In this document: positions 16,267 through 28,790 of the stretch, one piece after another
Numbering within the stretch: position 1 is the stretch's first letter
Layout: every line of letters begins with the position of its first letter
Source: Dichotomocladium elegans
Lineage: Eukaryota > Mucoromycota > Mucoromycetes > Mucorales > Lichtheimiaceae
Direction of reading: 5' to 3'
Length of the DNA stretch: 64,000 bases
Assembly (NCBI GenBank): GCA_025716815.1
Contig: JAIXMN010000024.1
Location: 310,001 to 374,000 of the forward strand
Notes under the pieces: model-generated
The model's input: the letters and a program-made list of their open reading frames with translations, nothing else
What the model was told of the DNA's origin: nothing
Databases searched by the model: none
Program-made: the position numbers and the translations under genes

Positions 16267-18032
16267 TCAATCAGCGTATTCTACAAAGCGGGTATGGCCC
16301 GTAGCCTTTGTTTTTCACGGGCGTTAGTATGATGCGCACCCCCCACACACACACACCAACTTCTTGGAGAGCTGAACTTACCGCGGCATGTTCCGTTGCA
16401 TCTAGAATATTAACATCAGTTTCTTTATCCAGCTGGCTTTTTTTTTTATCCAACAATGTCGTACCTTTTTCTCCCACCAGGCCTTGGCTGCACTGCTCGC
16501 ATCTTAGCGTAAAGTTGGCTACGTCCGTGTACTTATGTTTCTACCCTCGGCGTGTTACACTCGAGTCTAAACGCATGTCACGATTGTCTATTTACCTTTC
16601 GTAGAACTTCGATAAGCTGCTTCGCAGCAAGGACAACGCTCTCATCGTTCGCAGCAAACCGAGTTTGGTCGAAATCAGCTGGAGCGGCTAGATCAGGAGT
16701 GAGAGCAAGAGCATCGTAATCTATGTCGGGCAATGGCGTGTTAGAATAGCCCAGTATTTCCTGCTCTTTTGGGCTTACGAATGCCGCTATAGACTATTAA
16801 GACTTTCTCGTCATAGCTTCCTTCGCCTGGTTTCAAAGTAAGTTTCCTTCTGTTTGAGTCTTCTGAACAATAGACGTGTTACCGAATTTATCCACTCTTC
16901 CCGTCTGCACGTCGATGCTATCAATTTCTGTTGGAGATATTCCAAGTCAATAAGGCGTCTTGTGGCAGGGCGACATGAGTGAAACAAAGGCGACTTAACC
17001 CACTGAAAAGTACTTGGAAAGGATCGATATCTCTGTTTGTTCCTTGTAAGATCATTGTCTATTGTTCGTTGTATAACCTACCAATGGCACCACCCCAGGA
17101 CGCGCTCTTTTGAATCCAGTCAATGTATTTTTCTAACAAAAGTGATCCATCAGTGTCGGGGCCTACGAACTGCTCCCTATTCCTTTAAATCACATGCCCC
17201 TGCTGTGGCCCAACGTAGCGTCCGAGTACAGAATGGGGTCTTCCTCAATGGCCATAGCAACCACTGTGCAATAGTATGTTTAGCCCATGTTTCGCTTGGT
17301 TTTTCCCTTCCGTCCGCTTTCTTTACCGCTTCTTAGCTCCTGTGTGGTTGACATCTCTCTATCCATCACATAACTGAACCAGGTGGGTGGATGGGTCGTA
17401 TTTTTTTTTTGCGACGAAACAAAATCAGCCTCAGACTTTGGCTCCCCTTTCAATCCCCATAACCCTTTTTTTTACCCGATGGACCGAAAAAGGCATGAAT
17501 TGTCGTCTGCTACACTCTGATGAAGATACCTATTGAGCATGACCAGCTGTTGCTATTTTTTTGGGGGGGTTGGAAATACATACTCTTAAAGTCAAATAAC
17601 CACCGTTCAGTTCTACCGCCTCTTCGGTATGACTGTTTCCGGATGTTGTCGGGATATGTTTTGACATTGCAGCGGTTGTTACCGCTTGGGGTGGTGATGG
17701 TAGTGACGACGGTGCTGCCTTGACAATGGTGGCAGTCAGGGCATCGCCATTCCGGATGCCTGCTGATTGAAGCGTGGCGCTGTCATCGTGGAAGGTTTTC
17801 GGCGGGTAGCCTCCCACGACTGCAAGGTAACATTTAGGAACCATCAGCAAGTAATTCGTGAAGCGTTTTGTTGTGGGGTAGCAGGCCATACTGCGAAGTT
17901 ATTACTTTGGATTTGCGTGCGCGGTACATTAATGCGTGACGCTATAGCTTCACGCAGATCAGCAATGGTTTGCGATGGATCCAGATTATCCAGAACATCA
18001 GCACCATTGGGATGGCGGACACGAAGCCTCAT
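16267..18032 (-). CDS. OTU1: Ubiquitin thioesterase OTU1 (YOD1 homologue)
   Basis: OTU-family cysteine deubiquitinase that works with Cdc48/p97 in ER-associated degradation. It is spliced from many small exons. The N-terminal UBX-like domain starts with MRLRVRHPNGADVLDNLD; after an intron it continues VGGYPPKTFHDD and ends near DALTATIVK. A low-complexity linker follows. The OTU catalytic core is visible in pieces: VADDNSCLFRSIG with the nucleophilic Cys (around 17480), then YIDWIQKSASWGGAI (around 17080-17130), then VYSGIHYDALALTPD with the catalytic His, split by an intron. The C-terminus is the C2H2 finger LRCEQCSQGLVGEK, then EHAAATGHTRFVEYAD before TGA at 16267-16269. All three modules are in family order. 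It lies 75 nt downstream of the next minus-strand gene. Confidence 0.92.
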
Positions 18033-18107
18033 GGTATTAAGTTTTAGAAGAATGGAGTTTATGTAGATGGGGAGATGGTAGTTTAGTATTGAGGGAAAAA
18101 AAAACAC

Positions 18108-18860
18108 TCAATGCTTGGAACAGCCAGCGCAAGTCCAGGCGAACAAGCGCCAGATCACACCTAGGCCCGCCAGGGCAGTGACACCAATTCCAGAATAATA
18201 CAGGGCATCATGCACGACTTTGCCACAAATGGTGCCACAAGCGGTCTGGCTTCGATATTCTTCTGGAATCTCGCCGCATTTTTCGTCACACTTGCCCTGG
18301 ATCACCGACGACGCCACAATCAGCCCAATGCCGGCCGCAAGAAAGCCAATGCTGATCAGCATACAGAAACATGAACAGCAGGTCATCGCAGGGTTATAGC
18401 AGCAGCAGCAATAGCAGCAACCGTTTTCGTCGTGTTGTACCTGCTGCGGCTTTGGTCTGTATCCTTCTGCCTCGTTGACGGGCGCGAGCGTGGGTCCATG
18501 ATATGGCTGTTGCTGCTGCTGCACCATCGGTGTCTTGGGCGAAGTTACAGCATATTCTGGCTCCTCATAATACTGATCATGGTTGGGAAAATAGTTGACA
18601 TGCTGCTGCTGCTGCTGCTGATACGGATGGTTACGATACTCCTGATCCGATCCAGATGGGACATAGTAGTCATTTGGATGAGGTAGCTGACCACCTCCCC
18701 GCACACCATGGCTCTGTTGGTAGTTCTCTGGTCCGGCTTGGGGATAATAGACGGCATCAGGCTGCTGCTGTTGACCATATGCTGATTGCATGTTTTGCTG
18801 ATGTTGAGACGGATCGTGCATCATGGGAGGGGGATACTGATGTGCGTAAGGATCGGACAT
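18108..18860 (-). CDS. Gln/Tyr-rich membrane protein with a cysteine cluster, function unknown
   Basis: Single-exon protein of 250 aa, starting at MSDPYAHQYPPPMMHDPS; the open frame runs 20 residues further upstream without added sense. The N-terminal ~145 residues are disordered and rich in Q, Y, P and H, with glutamine runs of 4-6. Then comes a dense cysteine cluster, GCCYCCCCYNPAMTCCSCFC, leading straight into a hydrophobic segment (LISIGFLAAGIGLIVASSVI). A loop with four Cys (CDEKCGEIP, TACGTICG) follows, then a second hydrophobic segment and a CAGCSKH tail. I infer two membrane helices with cytosolic N- and C-termini; the clustered cysteines beside the membrane are candidates for S-acylation. 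I do not recognise a named family. It lies just upstream of OTU1 on the same strand. Confidence 0.7.
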   Translation of the reverse strand: MSDPYAHQYPPPMMHDPSQHQQNMQSAYGQQQQPDAVYYPQAGPENYQQSHGVRGGGQLPHPNDYYVPSGSDQEYRNHPYQQQQQQHVNYFPNHDQYYEEPEYAVTSPKTPMVQQQQQPYHGPTLAPVNEAEGYRPKPQQVQHDENGCCYCCCCYNPAMTCCSCFCMLISIGFLAAGIGLIVASSVIQGKCDEKCGEIPEEYRSQTACGTICGKVVHDALYYSGIGVTALAGLGVIWRLFAWTCAGCSKH

Positions 18861-21800
18861 GGAGCAATCGTGGAAGATTGTGCAAGTGCGAGCAAGGTAG
18901 CTTGTAAGAGAATACAGCAATAAATTTTAGCTCATAATTAGTGAATGAACACTATTCTTGATTAGGACGGGTGGAAAAGGGGGAAGAGTTTATGTGCGCA
19001 TGTGTATGCGCTTCAGCACTGGATTCATACATCTGAAGGGAGGCCATTCAGCGAAAAAATGAAAACATTCCTTGAGGCCCCGAACAAAAAGCCATGCTTC
19101 CATAGCCTAGAACAGTAATTAGGGAGTTCTTCAGCAGCCGGAAGCCGTCGATCTAGAGAAAGAACAGGTCATCTAAAGTGTTTAGCACAGGTGATTCCCT
19201 TCTCCGCTCACAGCTCCCCTAAAACATCCACCAACCGGGTGTTTTACCGATTCCGAAGCTCAAGGTGATAAATCAAGCGAGTGCAATAGCTATTAGCGTA
19301 ATGAACGCTAAAAGCATCTTCTGTATCCTTGCATTGTGTTCTGTAGTCTGGCATTTTTGCAGAAGAACGGGCAACAAGACGCGTGCTTTTTTGTCGGCGA
19401 AGCGCATCTGGACTCCCAGAAAGAGGCTTCGCTGTTATTTCACCACCATTGTCGTATGTCCTGACGACAGCATGAACTGTTCAGCGGCGTCCCATTTTCC
19501 TTTGATCACGTACCAAGGTGGGAATCTGCCCTCGCATGAACTCAACATTTTTTTTTCTTTTCTAGGAAGGTTTGTAGGTATTAATATTCAAAATGTGAAA
19601 GTACAAAGAAGTGAAGAGTCTTTTAGGGGACAGGTGTGCGTATACATCCCCCGCCCTACCGAATAAGCTACCCTTCTGGCTCGTCAACACGTCTATCGCT
19701 CCCGTTATTTCGTTTCTCATTTACTTTCGTCAGCTCACAGGCGCCTCGTTCCGATAATGTAAGCCTTCTGAATCAAGATATTTAGAAATGGTGGGTGATG
19801 CTGATAATATTGACCAACTTGTGTATACTACTCCCGTCAGTTGCTATATCCACGGCATATGTAGAATAATACCGCCGCCTGTGCATATGCCTTATGGAAT
19901 ACCGGAGTCGAGAGGCTGTACCACTTGTTGGATACGTTGTATTGATCTTTAAGAAACCGTATGGGCAAGGCATTAGTGGATACGAAAGGACAATTTGCTG
20001 GGTGAGATCCACCTATAACTAAAAATGCATAATATAACAACGGTAAGGAAGCCACGTTACTTGATGTCTCCGCACCCTGCAGACAACTTGAAAAGGCTAC
20101 GATTAAATACCTGAGTTACGCCAAAAGACTGATTTGGGGTGGGGGGAATAGGTGTCCAAATATCAAAAGACTCGTGCTATTGCTGGGCAACAGGTAAGGG
20201 AGCTCTTTTGCCAGAATATGGCCTTCTTATCCTTTCAGAATCACGTACGGGTACCCGCCCAGATAGCTTCCTTTGGGGGGGTCTTATTAGCTAGTGAGTA
20301 CTGCTGGCGGAAGGGGGGATGGCTCCATGACCACCTTCGGGTGCTTCATGTGGAGCGCCTGTATCTGGGAGTACATCGGTCTGGAGGGTCTCCCCAGCGA
20401 GGCAATGCCTGAGTACCCCAGGGCGAGGATATACAGTGGCGGGCCGTCACGTGTCTATCCCTGTTGACGGGGCTCCTCATACATTTGCAGTTTCTAAAAG
20501 TTTACTCGACATGGCGGTAATAGTTAACTGGAAGCAGGTGCATATGACAGGGTGGTGAAGCCATTCGGAAAAACCTGGCTTAGCTATGCATATTCTCCCC
20601 ATCCTTCCATAAGAGGTGTTTTTCTTTCTTCAAGTGATCCCGTTGGGTAGAATTACATACGAAGCGTGTGCATCCGGACTTTTATCGATTCGCGCACTGC
20701 AGGCAGCAATCATGCAATGAATACACCCAACATTGCCAATACGTATGTCTATCATAATGCTGAAGCCATGTTTGGGCCTCGCTTCTTTTTACACTATTGA
20801 CATGACTGCATCTGCTATCTGCATAACATAGTGTAATGGCTACCATGGAGCTACTTCTGCAATATCTGACTGGGCAGGAACTCTGTGCGGGTTTAAAGCT
20901 TGGTTATTTTCAGTATTGTGATTGTGCCTAAATAGGGAAAAGGAAGGTCGTCTTGTGGAGGAAGAATTCAGCATCTTCTCTTGGGCGACATGGTATGAGT
21001 CGAGTAGCATAATAAGCAATGTCCTTCAACAAAGAAAACAGGTTTTGAATAATGGTCATAATACTTTTATTAATATATGAAGATACGTCTCACATTTCCG
21101 AAGATGTAGGATAAATAGGGATCTGTTATGTGGGAAAATGAACAAATCAGGCTTACCAATGGACGCCTCCTCCTTGGTATTTTCAACACCTCTTTGATAC
21201 TGTACAAGCAGGTATGGCATCGATGCATACTGTACATTCCAACTCGTGCTTATCCCCGCACTGCTGCTGTAGCAATGCATTCTTCAAACCATCAGCCGTT
21301 TTGATGCTGACATTCTGCTTCTGTACGTACTGCAAACTTTCATTTGCTTCCACAAATTTTTCGATGGGGGTGTTTTAAATCGGGTGATTGAGAAAGACCA
21401 AAGCAATTTGATTATACCATGTGCTTTCCGTTTCCACTCTTTCAGTGCATCACTTCTTCTATGGATGAGTGCTCCACCTTCTATAACGATTGGTTGATTT
21501 GGACTCTTGAAAGAAATCGTCCAACGGTCAATAAAATCTTGGGCTGTACTTTTACAGTACGTACGTATTGCGTAGGCTCCCTAATGACCAACGCAGACTT
21601 CTTCTCGCATATACGTTTATTATCCCTACCCAGACCATCACTGATGTCCTTCCATCCTTGAACGTAGACACCAGATAGTCCATTATGTTTGCTTCGTCAC
21701 AACTGCGCCATATATATATACATGGATTTGTCCTTGAATTCTTGCCTAATCATTCAGTGAGTGATTCGTCTTTCCAAACAATGCTTCTCCACTCCTGACG

Positions 21801-22329
21801 CTATTTTTTTTTTTTTGCAAGCTATGATATGCCTAGGTGCGATAAACAAGGGATCTTCTTGGCTACTCAGCTGTTAATGCCTGTTGCATGAAGTTCCTTC
21901 CGCACACTAGTCTCTGGGACCGTTACTTCCAGCGCGTACAGTATACCACTAATATTTGCGCGTCTGTTTGTCTTTGTATGCTTGACTAGAAGCTTTACTT
22001 TAAGCTTCACTACCTTTTTCTTTCTTTGGCCTTCCAGTGCCTTGTTCAGAAGTTCTGCACGATACGATGAATGGTATCCACCCTATGTCCGAGATCCCCT
22101 TGGATTTCAGTCCTGCAAAGTTTCAGAAGAAGATATCTCTTCTCTTATGAATGTCATGGGCATTAAACTTTTTCCTGGATTGCACTTGTCTGTGCCACAT
22201 GCGTTGCATGATGTTATTCTATTTTGTACACGAAATTTATTTTTGAAAATACAATATAGAAGATAGGAATAGTACAAAGAGAGTAAATACAAAAGGGTGA
22301 TATTCATAAGATGTAATACCTGGAATTGT
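18861..22329. other. Gene-poor interval of about 3.5 kb
   Basis: The longest stretch here without a recognisable gene apart from 50.8-53.1 kb. Open frames at 19265-19666, 19782-20055, 20152-20412, 21419-21661 and 21982-22266 lack motifs, low-complexity-free conservation signals or splice continuity that I can support. A possible transposase scrap at 20310-20400 was considered and rejected. The sequence is AT-richer than the flanking genes. Confidence 0.5.
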
Positions 22330-23412
22330 TTAATTCTTTGCATGGCCAAGGTGATCAATGATGGGCTTGGTATTGTGAGGCTGAGCAGACGATACACCGC
22401 CGCTCAAGCCCATCGAAGGCATCCAGTATCCTCCGGCACCGTCGGCGCCTCCACCAGAACCGTGTTGTTGCTGCTGCTGGGATACTGACGGATATGGGGT
22501 GGGATGCATGCCATAGGCCTGATTATAGGCATTGTACTGATCATAGCGGCTTCCCATGATCGCAGGAGACGGCATGTATCCTATGTTGGACGTTTGTGGA
22601 AGCTGCGGCAATTGCTGCTGCGGACGTACCATCGACCCATCGTAGCCCGGGGAGCTGGGAGGGACCTAGGATATGTTACTTGGGTTATAAGCGGCTGCTT
22701 CGTTTCCTCATGCTGGCTTGCTTCGGCTAAGTCAGTGCATAACTCATTTCCTAGGCCCCAACCTACCGGAGGCTTTGTCTTCACCACAGAGGCCGATGGG
22801 CGGGGCGATTCAATATTCGTCTGCTCCTGCAATCGACACATACATACACACGCACACATATACACACTGTGAGACATGTATGGCTCGCTCACACACCCCT
22901 TCTCTTCGCACGAGTGTAAGAAATATATCACAAGGTAAAGGAAGAGAACATACTGGATCTGGAGAGTTCAAGCAAGCTTGAATGAGATTCTTCCCTTCAG
23001 GTTTTGTGACCATCGGCTGAAGCTTCGGGGTCGTAAAAGTATATACGAGACCAGTCTCGGATACAATGAGAAGTAAGACCTGTGTTCCTGTCAAGGTAGA
23101 TAGTTCATATGCCTAGGAGTGGTGTACGTAAGCCAAACAGAAGGCTGGGGCAGCGTGGGGATGGATGGGCAAGCGCCAGCCGGAAGGATCCCTGCGAACA
23201 AGGTGATTTGGCAGTTACCTTCTTCATAATGCCAGCCTTTCGCTTGGAGAAGGTGATGTGTCGACGATTCTTGTCTTCAATGTACTCGATCTTGATCCTT
23301 TTACGACCTGACCGCTTAAGGGGCGCAGGGGCCCCAATCTCGTCGTGTTTCAGCTCCTCTTCCTCAAAGTCGTCGTCATCGTGCAGACATTGACTCTTCT
23401 GGCTTTTTACAT
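22330..23412 (-). CDS. MCM1: MADS-box transcription factor of SRF type (Mcm1 homologue), first exon unresolved
   Basis: DNA-binding regulator expected to bind CArG-like boxes as a dimer and control cell-cycle and mating-type genes. Exons 23219-23412, 22954-23112, 22767-22826 and 22330-22665 join in frame. The MADS domain spans the first junction: RKRIKIEYIEDKNRRHITFS and KRKAGIMKK before the intron, then AYELSTLTGTQVLLLIVSE after it. The SAM extension follows (TGLVYTFTTPKLQPMVTKPE, then GKNLIQACLNSPD), matching Mcm1/SRF. An acidic stretch with FEEEEL precedes the domain, as in yeast Mcm1. The C-terminal part is Q/P/Y/G-rich with a short poly-Q run and is likely an activation region. The frame before the acidic part runs into a plausible splice acceptor at 23412, so a short first exon carrying the ATG must lie further right. 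Confidence 0.9.
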
Positions 23413-24297
23413 CTGTAGTTGTGAGTAAGACCTATTCTCTCTCTCGTACAGACTATGTTGCCGCAATTGTACACACTTTTTTCGTGGCATAAAGACGTTA
23501 ACTCTTTTTGGGTTGCAAAGCGGATAAAAGAGGAAGGTGGGTCCTCTTTTTTTCCCCCCGTTTTGCTGGGATGCTTTGTCCTCTTTTGTAAAAAAAATAA
23601 AGTTTTCCTTGGGCATTGGCAATATCTAGCCAATCACATTTTCACCCTATCTCACACACACACACACTCTCTCTCTATCTCAAGTGTCGTGCGAGATGCT
23701 CTACCTCTCCTCCCCAAAGCGCTAGGCTCAAACTTCCGGTCGGAGAAATACAGCCGGTTGCTGGTCACACCCATCCTCCACTTGGCTCATGCTCTCTTTG
23801 TCTTTGGATAGCTTGTTGAATTGATTACCGCAGACGTAATTATCTGTAGAGCCACGCACACGAACGGGGAATCTGCTTTTGTGTATAAAGACAACAATAA
23901 TGTGAGCTTAAAAAGCATCGGTACGTAGAAGGGCCAGGTACAGGTGCACTGCATTGTTATCCATTTTATGCAGCGCAACCAGATCATTCCTTGGCAAAAT
24001 GCATTATCTAGAGAATAGACGATGCCCAAATCCATTTCTTTCGCAAAACCAACTTTAAAACAAATAGGATCGGCCATGCTTCCCTCCCTACCATATACAC
24101 ACATACCCCATTTTAGCGCTTTGCGCCTTCGGGAGCAGAAGTGACATGAGAACAAGGGGATGGAGCGGGAAGGCGCTTTGTTTTGGATCCAAAGCGCACA
24201 AAGCTCCGCAAATCGCCGTGTGAAAATGACATTGGGCCAGCCCGCCACGTCCGTCCCTTTCCCCCTCTTGGGATCTTGTGCTTTTATTCAATCGAAC
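23413..24297. other. Divergent promoter region between MCM1 and the PLC-like gene
   Basis: Should hold the missing first exon of MCM1 and both promoters. One candidate MCM1 start is the ATG near 23490 (MPRKK, with a GTGTAC donor just after), but the phase is only weakly supported. Contains CA and CT repeats at 23652-23680. Confidence 0.4.
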
Positions 24298-25933
24298 ATG
24301 AAGGGTCTTTTATCCTCGGCCATAGCTCTTGCTGGATGCGTAACAGTTATGCAAACTGTTGAAGCCTACCAGGATGTGTATGCATATGGATACTGCAAAC
24401 TTACTATCAACCACAGACTAAGCGCGCGGAGCGGGGCGATACATCTCTTTTAGGCACGATGCTGTCCAAGTGTCATCATCACCATCACCATGTAATGGCT
24501 TCCCTGATCAGTACAAGCTTCCAGTCGACCAATTCTTCTGGCTTGGTGCGCACGGGGCCTTGAATTCTAACCATCAGGATCGGAGTATCACCGACATGCT
24601 TAATGACGGTAATCTCCCGGCTCCCCGTCCCGCCAACCCTTTTCGGTCAGGGCACTCACCATTTTTCACAAAGGCATCCGATGGCTTGACGTGACCTTGT
24701 GCGAATCGTCTAAAAAGTAAGATAGCCACCTCTCCGTTTTCAGTCGTGATGGCTCATCCTTCAACGGCGTGTGTAGGAAGGGAGAAGTCGAGCTCTGTGG
24801 GTCTGACTTAACGCTCATTGAGCTTGCGGACCAAGTACTCGATTTTGCACGGACCGAACCAGAGCAAGTGGTTGTCGTGCATGTGTCATCCGCGCCTGAG
24901 GGGGTTGCACTCGATGAGACTTTTGAAACCGCATGGGATGTAGCATGTGAGCTACATACCCGGCGTACGGAAGGGACCAAGGAGTTTAAGAAAGGAGAGG
25001 TAGGCCCATCCCAAACGAGGCAGGTACTTCCGAGGACATGTTACTGATGGGTGGAGGTGGGTGTGCGATCTGGGCAATCGTTATGTACATCACAGTGTCC
25101 TTTTGTCTACACGCACACCAGAGGGAGATGGCCATCGCTGGGCAAGTTAGTGGACTATGACCCCGAGATGCCCCAGTGGGAGGGAGATGGCGAGCTGGTC
25201 GGCGTTCGATCAAAGATCATTTTGACGACCGAACCGGGCCTGAAGAGGAACACGAACTATTTCTCGGATGTATATGTCACCCAACAACAGCAGCAGCAGC
25301 GGCAGCAAAAGCAGCAGCAGCAGCGAAACTGCACAGATCATAAACAACGTCACTCATCACAAGTTATGTAGCCTTTCTGGACACCCACGCTCACACAAGA
25401 CGCCGACGAAGTCAAAGATCAGCTGCACGACCTTTGCAAGAAAACAGGCGGTATTCGTCTAGACGGTAAGGATTAGGAACGAAAATATGATGGACATCCT
25501 ATAACATCCTCTTCACCAATCAGCCTATGCGGATCCTCTCAAGCAAGAAACGTAAGTGGAGACATAAATAGTGTATGTGATATTTGATCTTTGTACTGAG
25601 ACATGCACAACAGCCAAGTAATACATATTGGACGTCGGGTTGACAAACAATCTGGTTGGCAGCTGACATGCGTGCGTGGTGTTTTTTTAGGGATTCAGCG
25701 TGCCATTCTGGGAGGAGGCCATCATGTCTTCATCGGGCTGCAACATTAACGAGACGCCACGTAATTCGTATCTGAGCACTATCTTGGTCGATTTCTACGA
25801 AAACTATCTGGACTATCTGACTGAGCTGCAGGAACGGATGGTGGCACTCAATTACGCAAAATGGGAAGGTAGCAAACACACAGTGGCACCATCCAAGCTG
25901 GTTATCTTCAGACGAGTACGGGATGAGTTGTAG
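24298..25933 (+). CDS. Secreted PI-PLC-like phosphodiesterase (TIM-barrel)
   Basis: Extracellular protein resembling the PI-specific phospholipase C X-domain superfamily. The first exon encodes a signal peptide (MKGLLSSAIALAGCVTVMQT, cleavage probably after VEA). Well-supported exons are 24298-24377, 24454-24608, 24674-24716, 24744-24999, 25096-25269, 25372-25465 and 25524-25551; all junction phases agree. The barrel start is VDQFFWLGAHGALNSN, with His-37-like placement of the first catalytic His. Next come GIRWLDVTLCES and QVVVVHVSSAPEG, strands typical of the fold, and later CKKTGGIRLDAYADP. The last exon encodes GFSVPFWEEAIMSSSGCNIN to KLVIFRRVRDEL. The junction between about 25614 and 25691 is uncertain: a 55-nt intron from about 25637 restores the frame. 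Substrate and enzymatic activity are not established. Confidence 0.72.
25276..25323 (+). repeat. CAG/CAA triplet repeat inside an intron of the PLC-like gene
   Basis: About 15 CAA/CAG/CGG-type triplets. Read straight through they would encode poly-Gln and then hit a TAG at 25369-25371. Using the GTATATGT donor at 25270 and the TAG acceptor at 25371 removes the repeat and joins NYFSD to PFWTPTLTQ in frame. Confidence 0.7.
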
Positions 25934-26548
25934 GATACTTCGTACTAAAGATAAAAGGGGGGATTCGCATGGGGAGGAGGGAACAGTCAACCCATTCCAC
26001 GTGTAAAAAGCTATTTATTGCGAAATTAATTGTTTCCAATGGCTCAACTTAAATATCTAATGACAGCAGTTTAAGACAGGTGTGGGGTGATTCAACAGTA
26101 TTGACTGTTTTAAGGATTGGATGATTTTGTCAGCCAGTGACCTAGCCTGGGCATCAAGAGGACATGCTGCAAGCAGTGAGGTTTTACTCCCGTATTCTTT
26201 CTCCTGCAATCAATTCGCCGGCATTATGCAGTACAAACAAAGCCATATTGCACCTGTTCGTCCGGAAAATCAAAGGCGGTGTGTGAGAGAGAGACGGCAT
26301 ATGTATATATTGTGCGTGCCTGGTCTTCCATCGTGACTTGAACTTTTTTGTGTAGCTCAAGATAGATGTTGTATGTGGGGGGGGGGAGGCGGGTCATCCT
26401 TTCTTCTTCTTCCTTCTTTTATACATTCTACCACCCCATTCTTACCTTTTTGGTGAGGCATAATCAAATCTAGTGGGTTTTCTTACTGACATACACAAGA
26501 AGGGGAGGAGGACCATAAAATAATATTTATCAATGTTGTCTATAAAGC
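25934..26548. other. Intergenic region upstream of the RabGAP gene
   Basis: About 615 nt between two plus-strand genes. Contains a G-run at 26377-26386 and a CT-rich tract after 26397, just where a fungal core promoter is expected. No gene is seen. Confidence 0.5.
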
Positions 26549-28756
26549 ATGATAGCGGACGAAATGAGCGACACAGCAACTGGGTTTGCTTTCAAGACGA
26601 GCCACCTTACTCGCTCGTTCAGCCCGTCGTCCGACACACGGTCTTCCAAGTTTTCCCTTGACGATACCCGAAGCCATACCTCATCCATGGATACCACTGA
26701 GAAGGGCGGAAGTCCTGCCCCGGAAACAAAACCAGCCATCCGACAGCGCCGTGCACGAGGCTTGACGGTCACCCAGCATTCACTACCTATTGCAGCGAAA
26801 AAAGAAGAAGAGGAACAGCAGCTCTGCGATTTAGAGAGCGATGATGTTGAGGAATCGGAGGAAGAGGACGATGAGTCCATTAAACAATCTGCCGACACGG
26901 CAGATGATCTCGCAAATATCCACGATCAAATTCACGGCCTTCTCGTGCAGGGCAGAGATGACGACGACGACGACGACGACGACGACGATTATTCCTTCCA
27001 GGATGCTGGACAGTCAAGTCCAAAGAGCTTACATTCCACCACCTCCTCGCTCCATTCCTACGTGTCCAGCGCTTCGAATTACGACCTTTTACTCGCACGA
27101 CTGGGCAATCAGCAGGGTGGTGGGTTCGGGCAGACGCAGTTGCCGCAGGAAGAAGATAATGATGTGGACACAAAAAGTATAGCTCTGAGCGAGTATGGAA
27201 AGACGGGAAAAGCAAAAGATGACGACGACACAGACTGGGGTAAGGAGGACGTGAGATAGACGGCGGTGCTAGAGAGGATGGTCTGATTAGGATAAATATC
27301 ATAGACTTTTGGGCCAAGGTGATCTCGGATATTAAAGGGGTGACCAAGTCCGCCCTCTCGCATCATATCCAAAAGGGCGGCATTCCAGATGCCATCCGCG
27401 GCACGGTGTGGCAGCTGCTCGTCAAGGCCAAGGACAACAAGCTCGAGACGACGTATATGGAGCTTCTGAAGCAGGAGTCGGTCTACGAAAAGGCTATCTT
27501 GCGGGACCTGCCCCGGACGTTTCCAGAAAACGATTACTTCAAGGCCAAGGACGGACGAGATGCGCTGTTCAATGTTGCCAAGGCATATTCCATCTACGAT
27601 AAGGACGTAGGCTATTGCCAGGGCATTCTCTATCTGACTGCTCCGCTTTTATTGAATGTAAGTTCGTGTAGAAGGGTCATATGCGTTTGTTGGCCTGTCT
27701 GTATTTTTTTTTTGTCTCACTCACACACTATTATTCTTACTGTTGATCAGATGCCCGAAGAAGAAGCTTTCTGCGTACTTGTTCAAATGATGTATCAATT
27801 CGATTTGCGTGGACATTTCACCGCCCAGCCTGACATGCTCTCCGTCCGACTTTATCAACTCACGAACCTTGTGAGTGACCAGCTACCGCACATCCATCGC
27901 CATTTTGAGTTCCAGGGCGTCCATGCGAATATGTATGCAAGTTCCTGGTTTGTCTCCCTCTTTGCTCAGCGGCTTCCGCTGAACGTTGTGTTCCGCATCT
28001 ACGATGCATTCCTCTCCGAAGGACTGAATACCATATTCCGAGTGGCGCTGGCGCTGCTCGATCAGAACCAAGCTACCATCTTGGCTCTCGAATATGACCA
28101 CTTGCTTCGCTTCCTCAAGACCGAGATTGGACACCTGTACCAAGTGAGTTCGTTAACCACCACCCCCCTCATCGTGTATACTTCAAAGATACCTCCATCT
28201 GACCATGTTTGTATCTTTTATACAGGATGCAGTCAATCCCTTGATGCAGGATGCAGCGAAGATCAATATCCCTCAGCGCCGATTGGATAAGCTGGCTAAG
28301 CAGTACTTGGCAGACACCGCGCGTAGCAATTCAGAGGCGGAAGCGATTGATGCGCTACGAAGGCAAAATAAAGCTTTAACAGAAACGCTTCGCAAGCTGC
28401 AAAATGCGCTAAACGATCTCAACCGGGAGCATGACACGGTTGCCAAGGAACTGATCGAATCAAAGATGGAAATTGCCCGTATCCATGACGAGAACGACGC
28501 ATTGCGACAGCAATCCTTCGACCTCAAACGCGCTCTGGAGACATTACCGAACGAGGTCGAGGGGAGAGTCAAAGAAGAGATGGAAGTCCTCAGTACCAAG
28601 AACACAACCCTCATCGAGCGCAATACGATGCTCGAAGAACAGCTAACATACATGGAACAGCTTGTCATAGAGATGAAGGTTAAATTTTTAGAAAGTGAAA
28701 ACGAGCGAGATAGCTTAGAACGTCGTTTGACAGATCTAAAGCGTGTCATGGGATAA
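26549..28756 (+). CDS. GYP5: TBC-domain Rab GTPase-activating protein (Gyp5 type)
   Basis: GAP for Ypt/Rab GTPases, in yeast acting on Sec4/Ypt1 at exocytic sites. Exons 26549-27239, 27305-27657, 27751-28143 and 28226-28756 join in frame to 655 aa. The N-terminal ~230 residues are acidic and disordered, including an 11-Asp run (about 26957-26990). The TBC domain starts with GGIPDAIRGTVWQLLVKA (arginine finger) and includes DVGYCQGILYL (glutamine finger), FDLRGHFTAQPDM and YASSWFVSLFAQRLPLNVV. The last exon is a long coiled coil (heptad-rich, from DALRRQNKALTETL to SLERRLTDLKRVMG). Acidic N-terminus, TBC and coiled coil in this order match Gyp5/Gyl1 and animal EVI5/RABGAP1 relatives. The second Met (residue 6) is an alternative start. 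The stop lies 34 nt from the facing VPS16 stop. Confidence 0.9.
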
Positions 28757-28790
28757 AAAAAAAAAAAAGTGATCATCACTAGCCACGCTA

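Noticed and set aside
20282..20420. Possible Tc1-type transposase scrap (GDGSMTTFGCFMWS)
   Set aside because: Only about 30 residues resemble the family, and no DDE core or terminal repeats follow; too weak to call.
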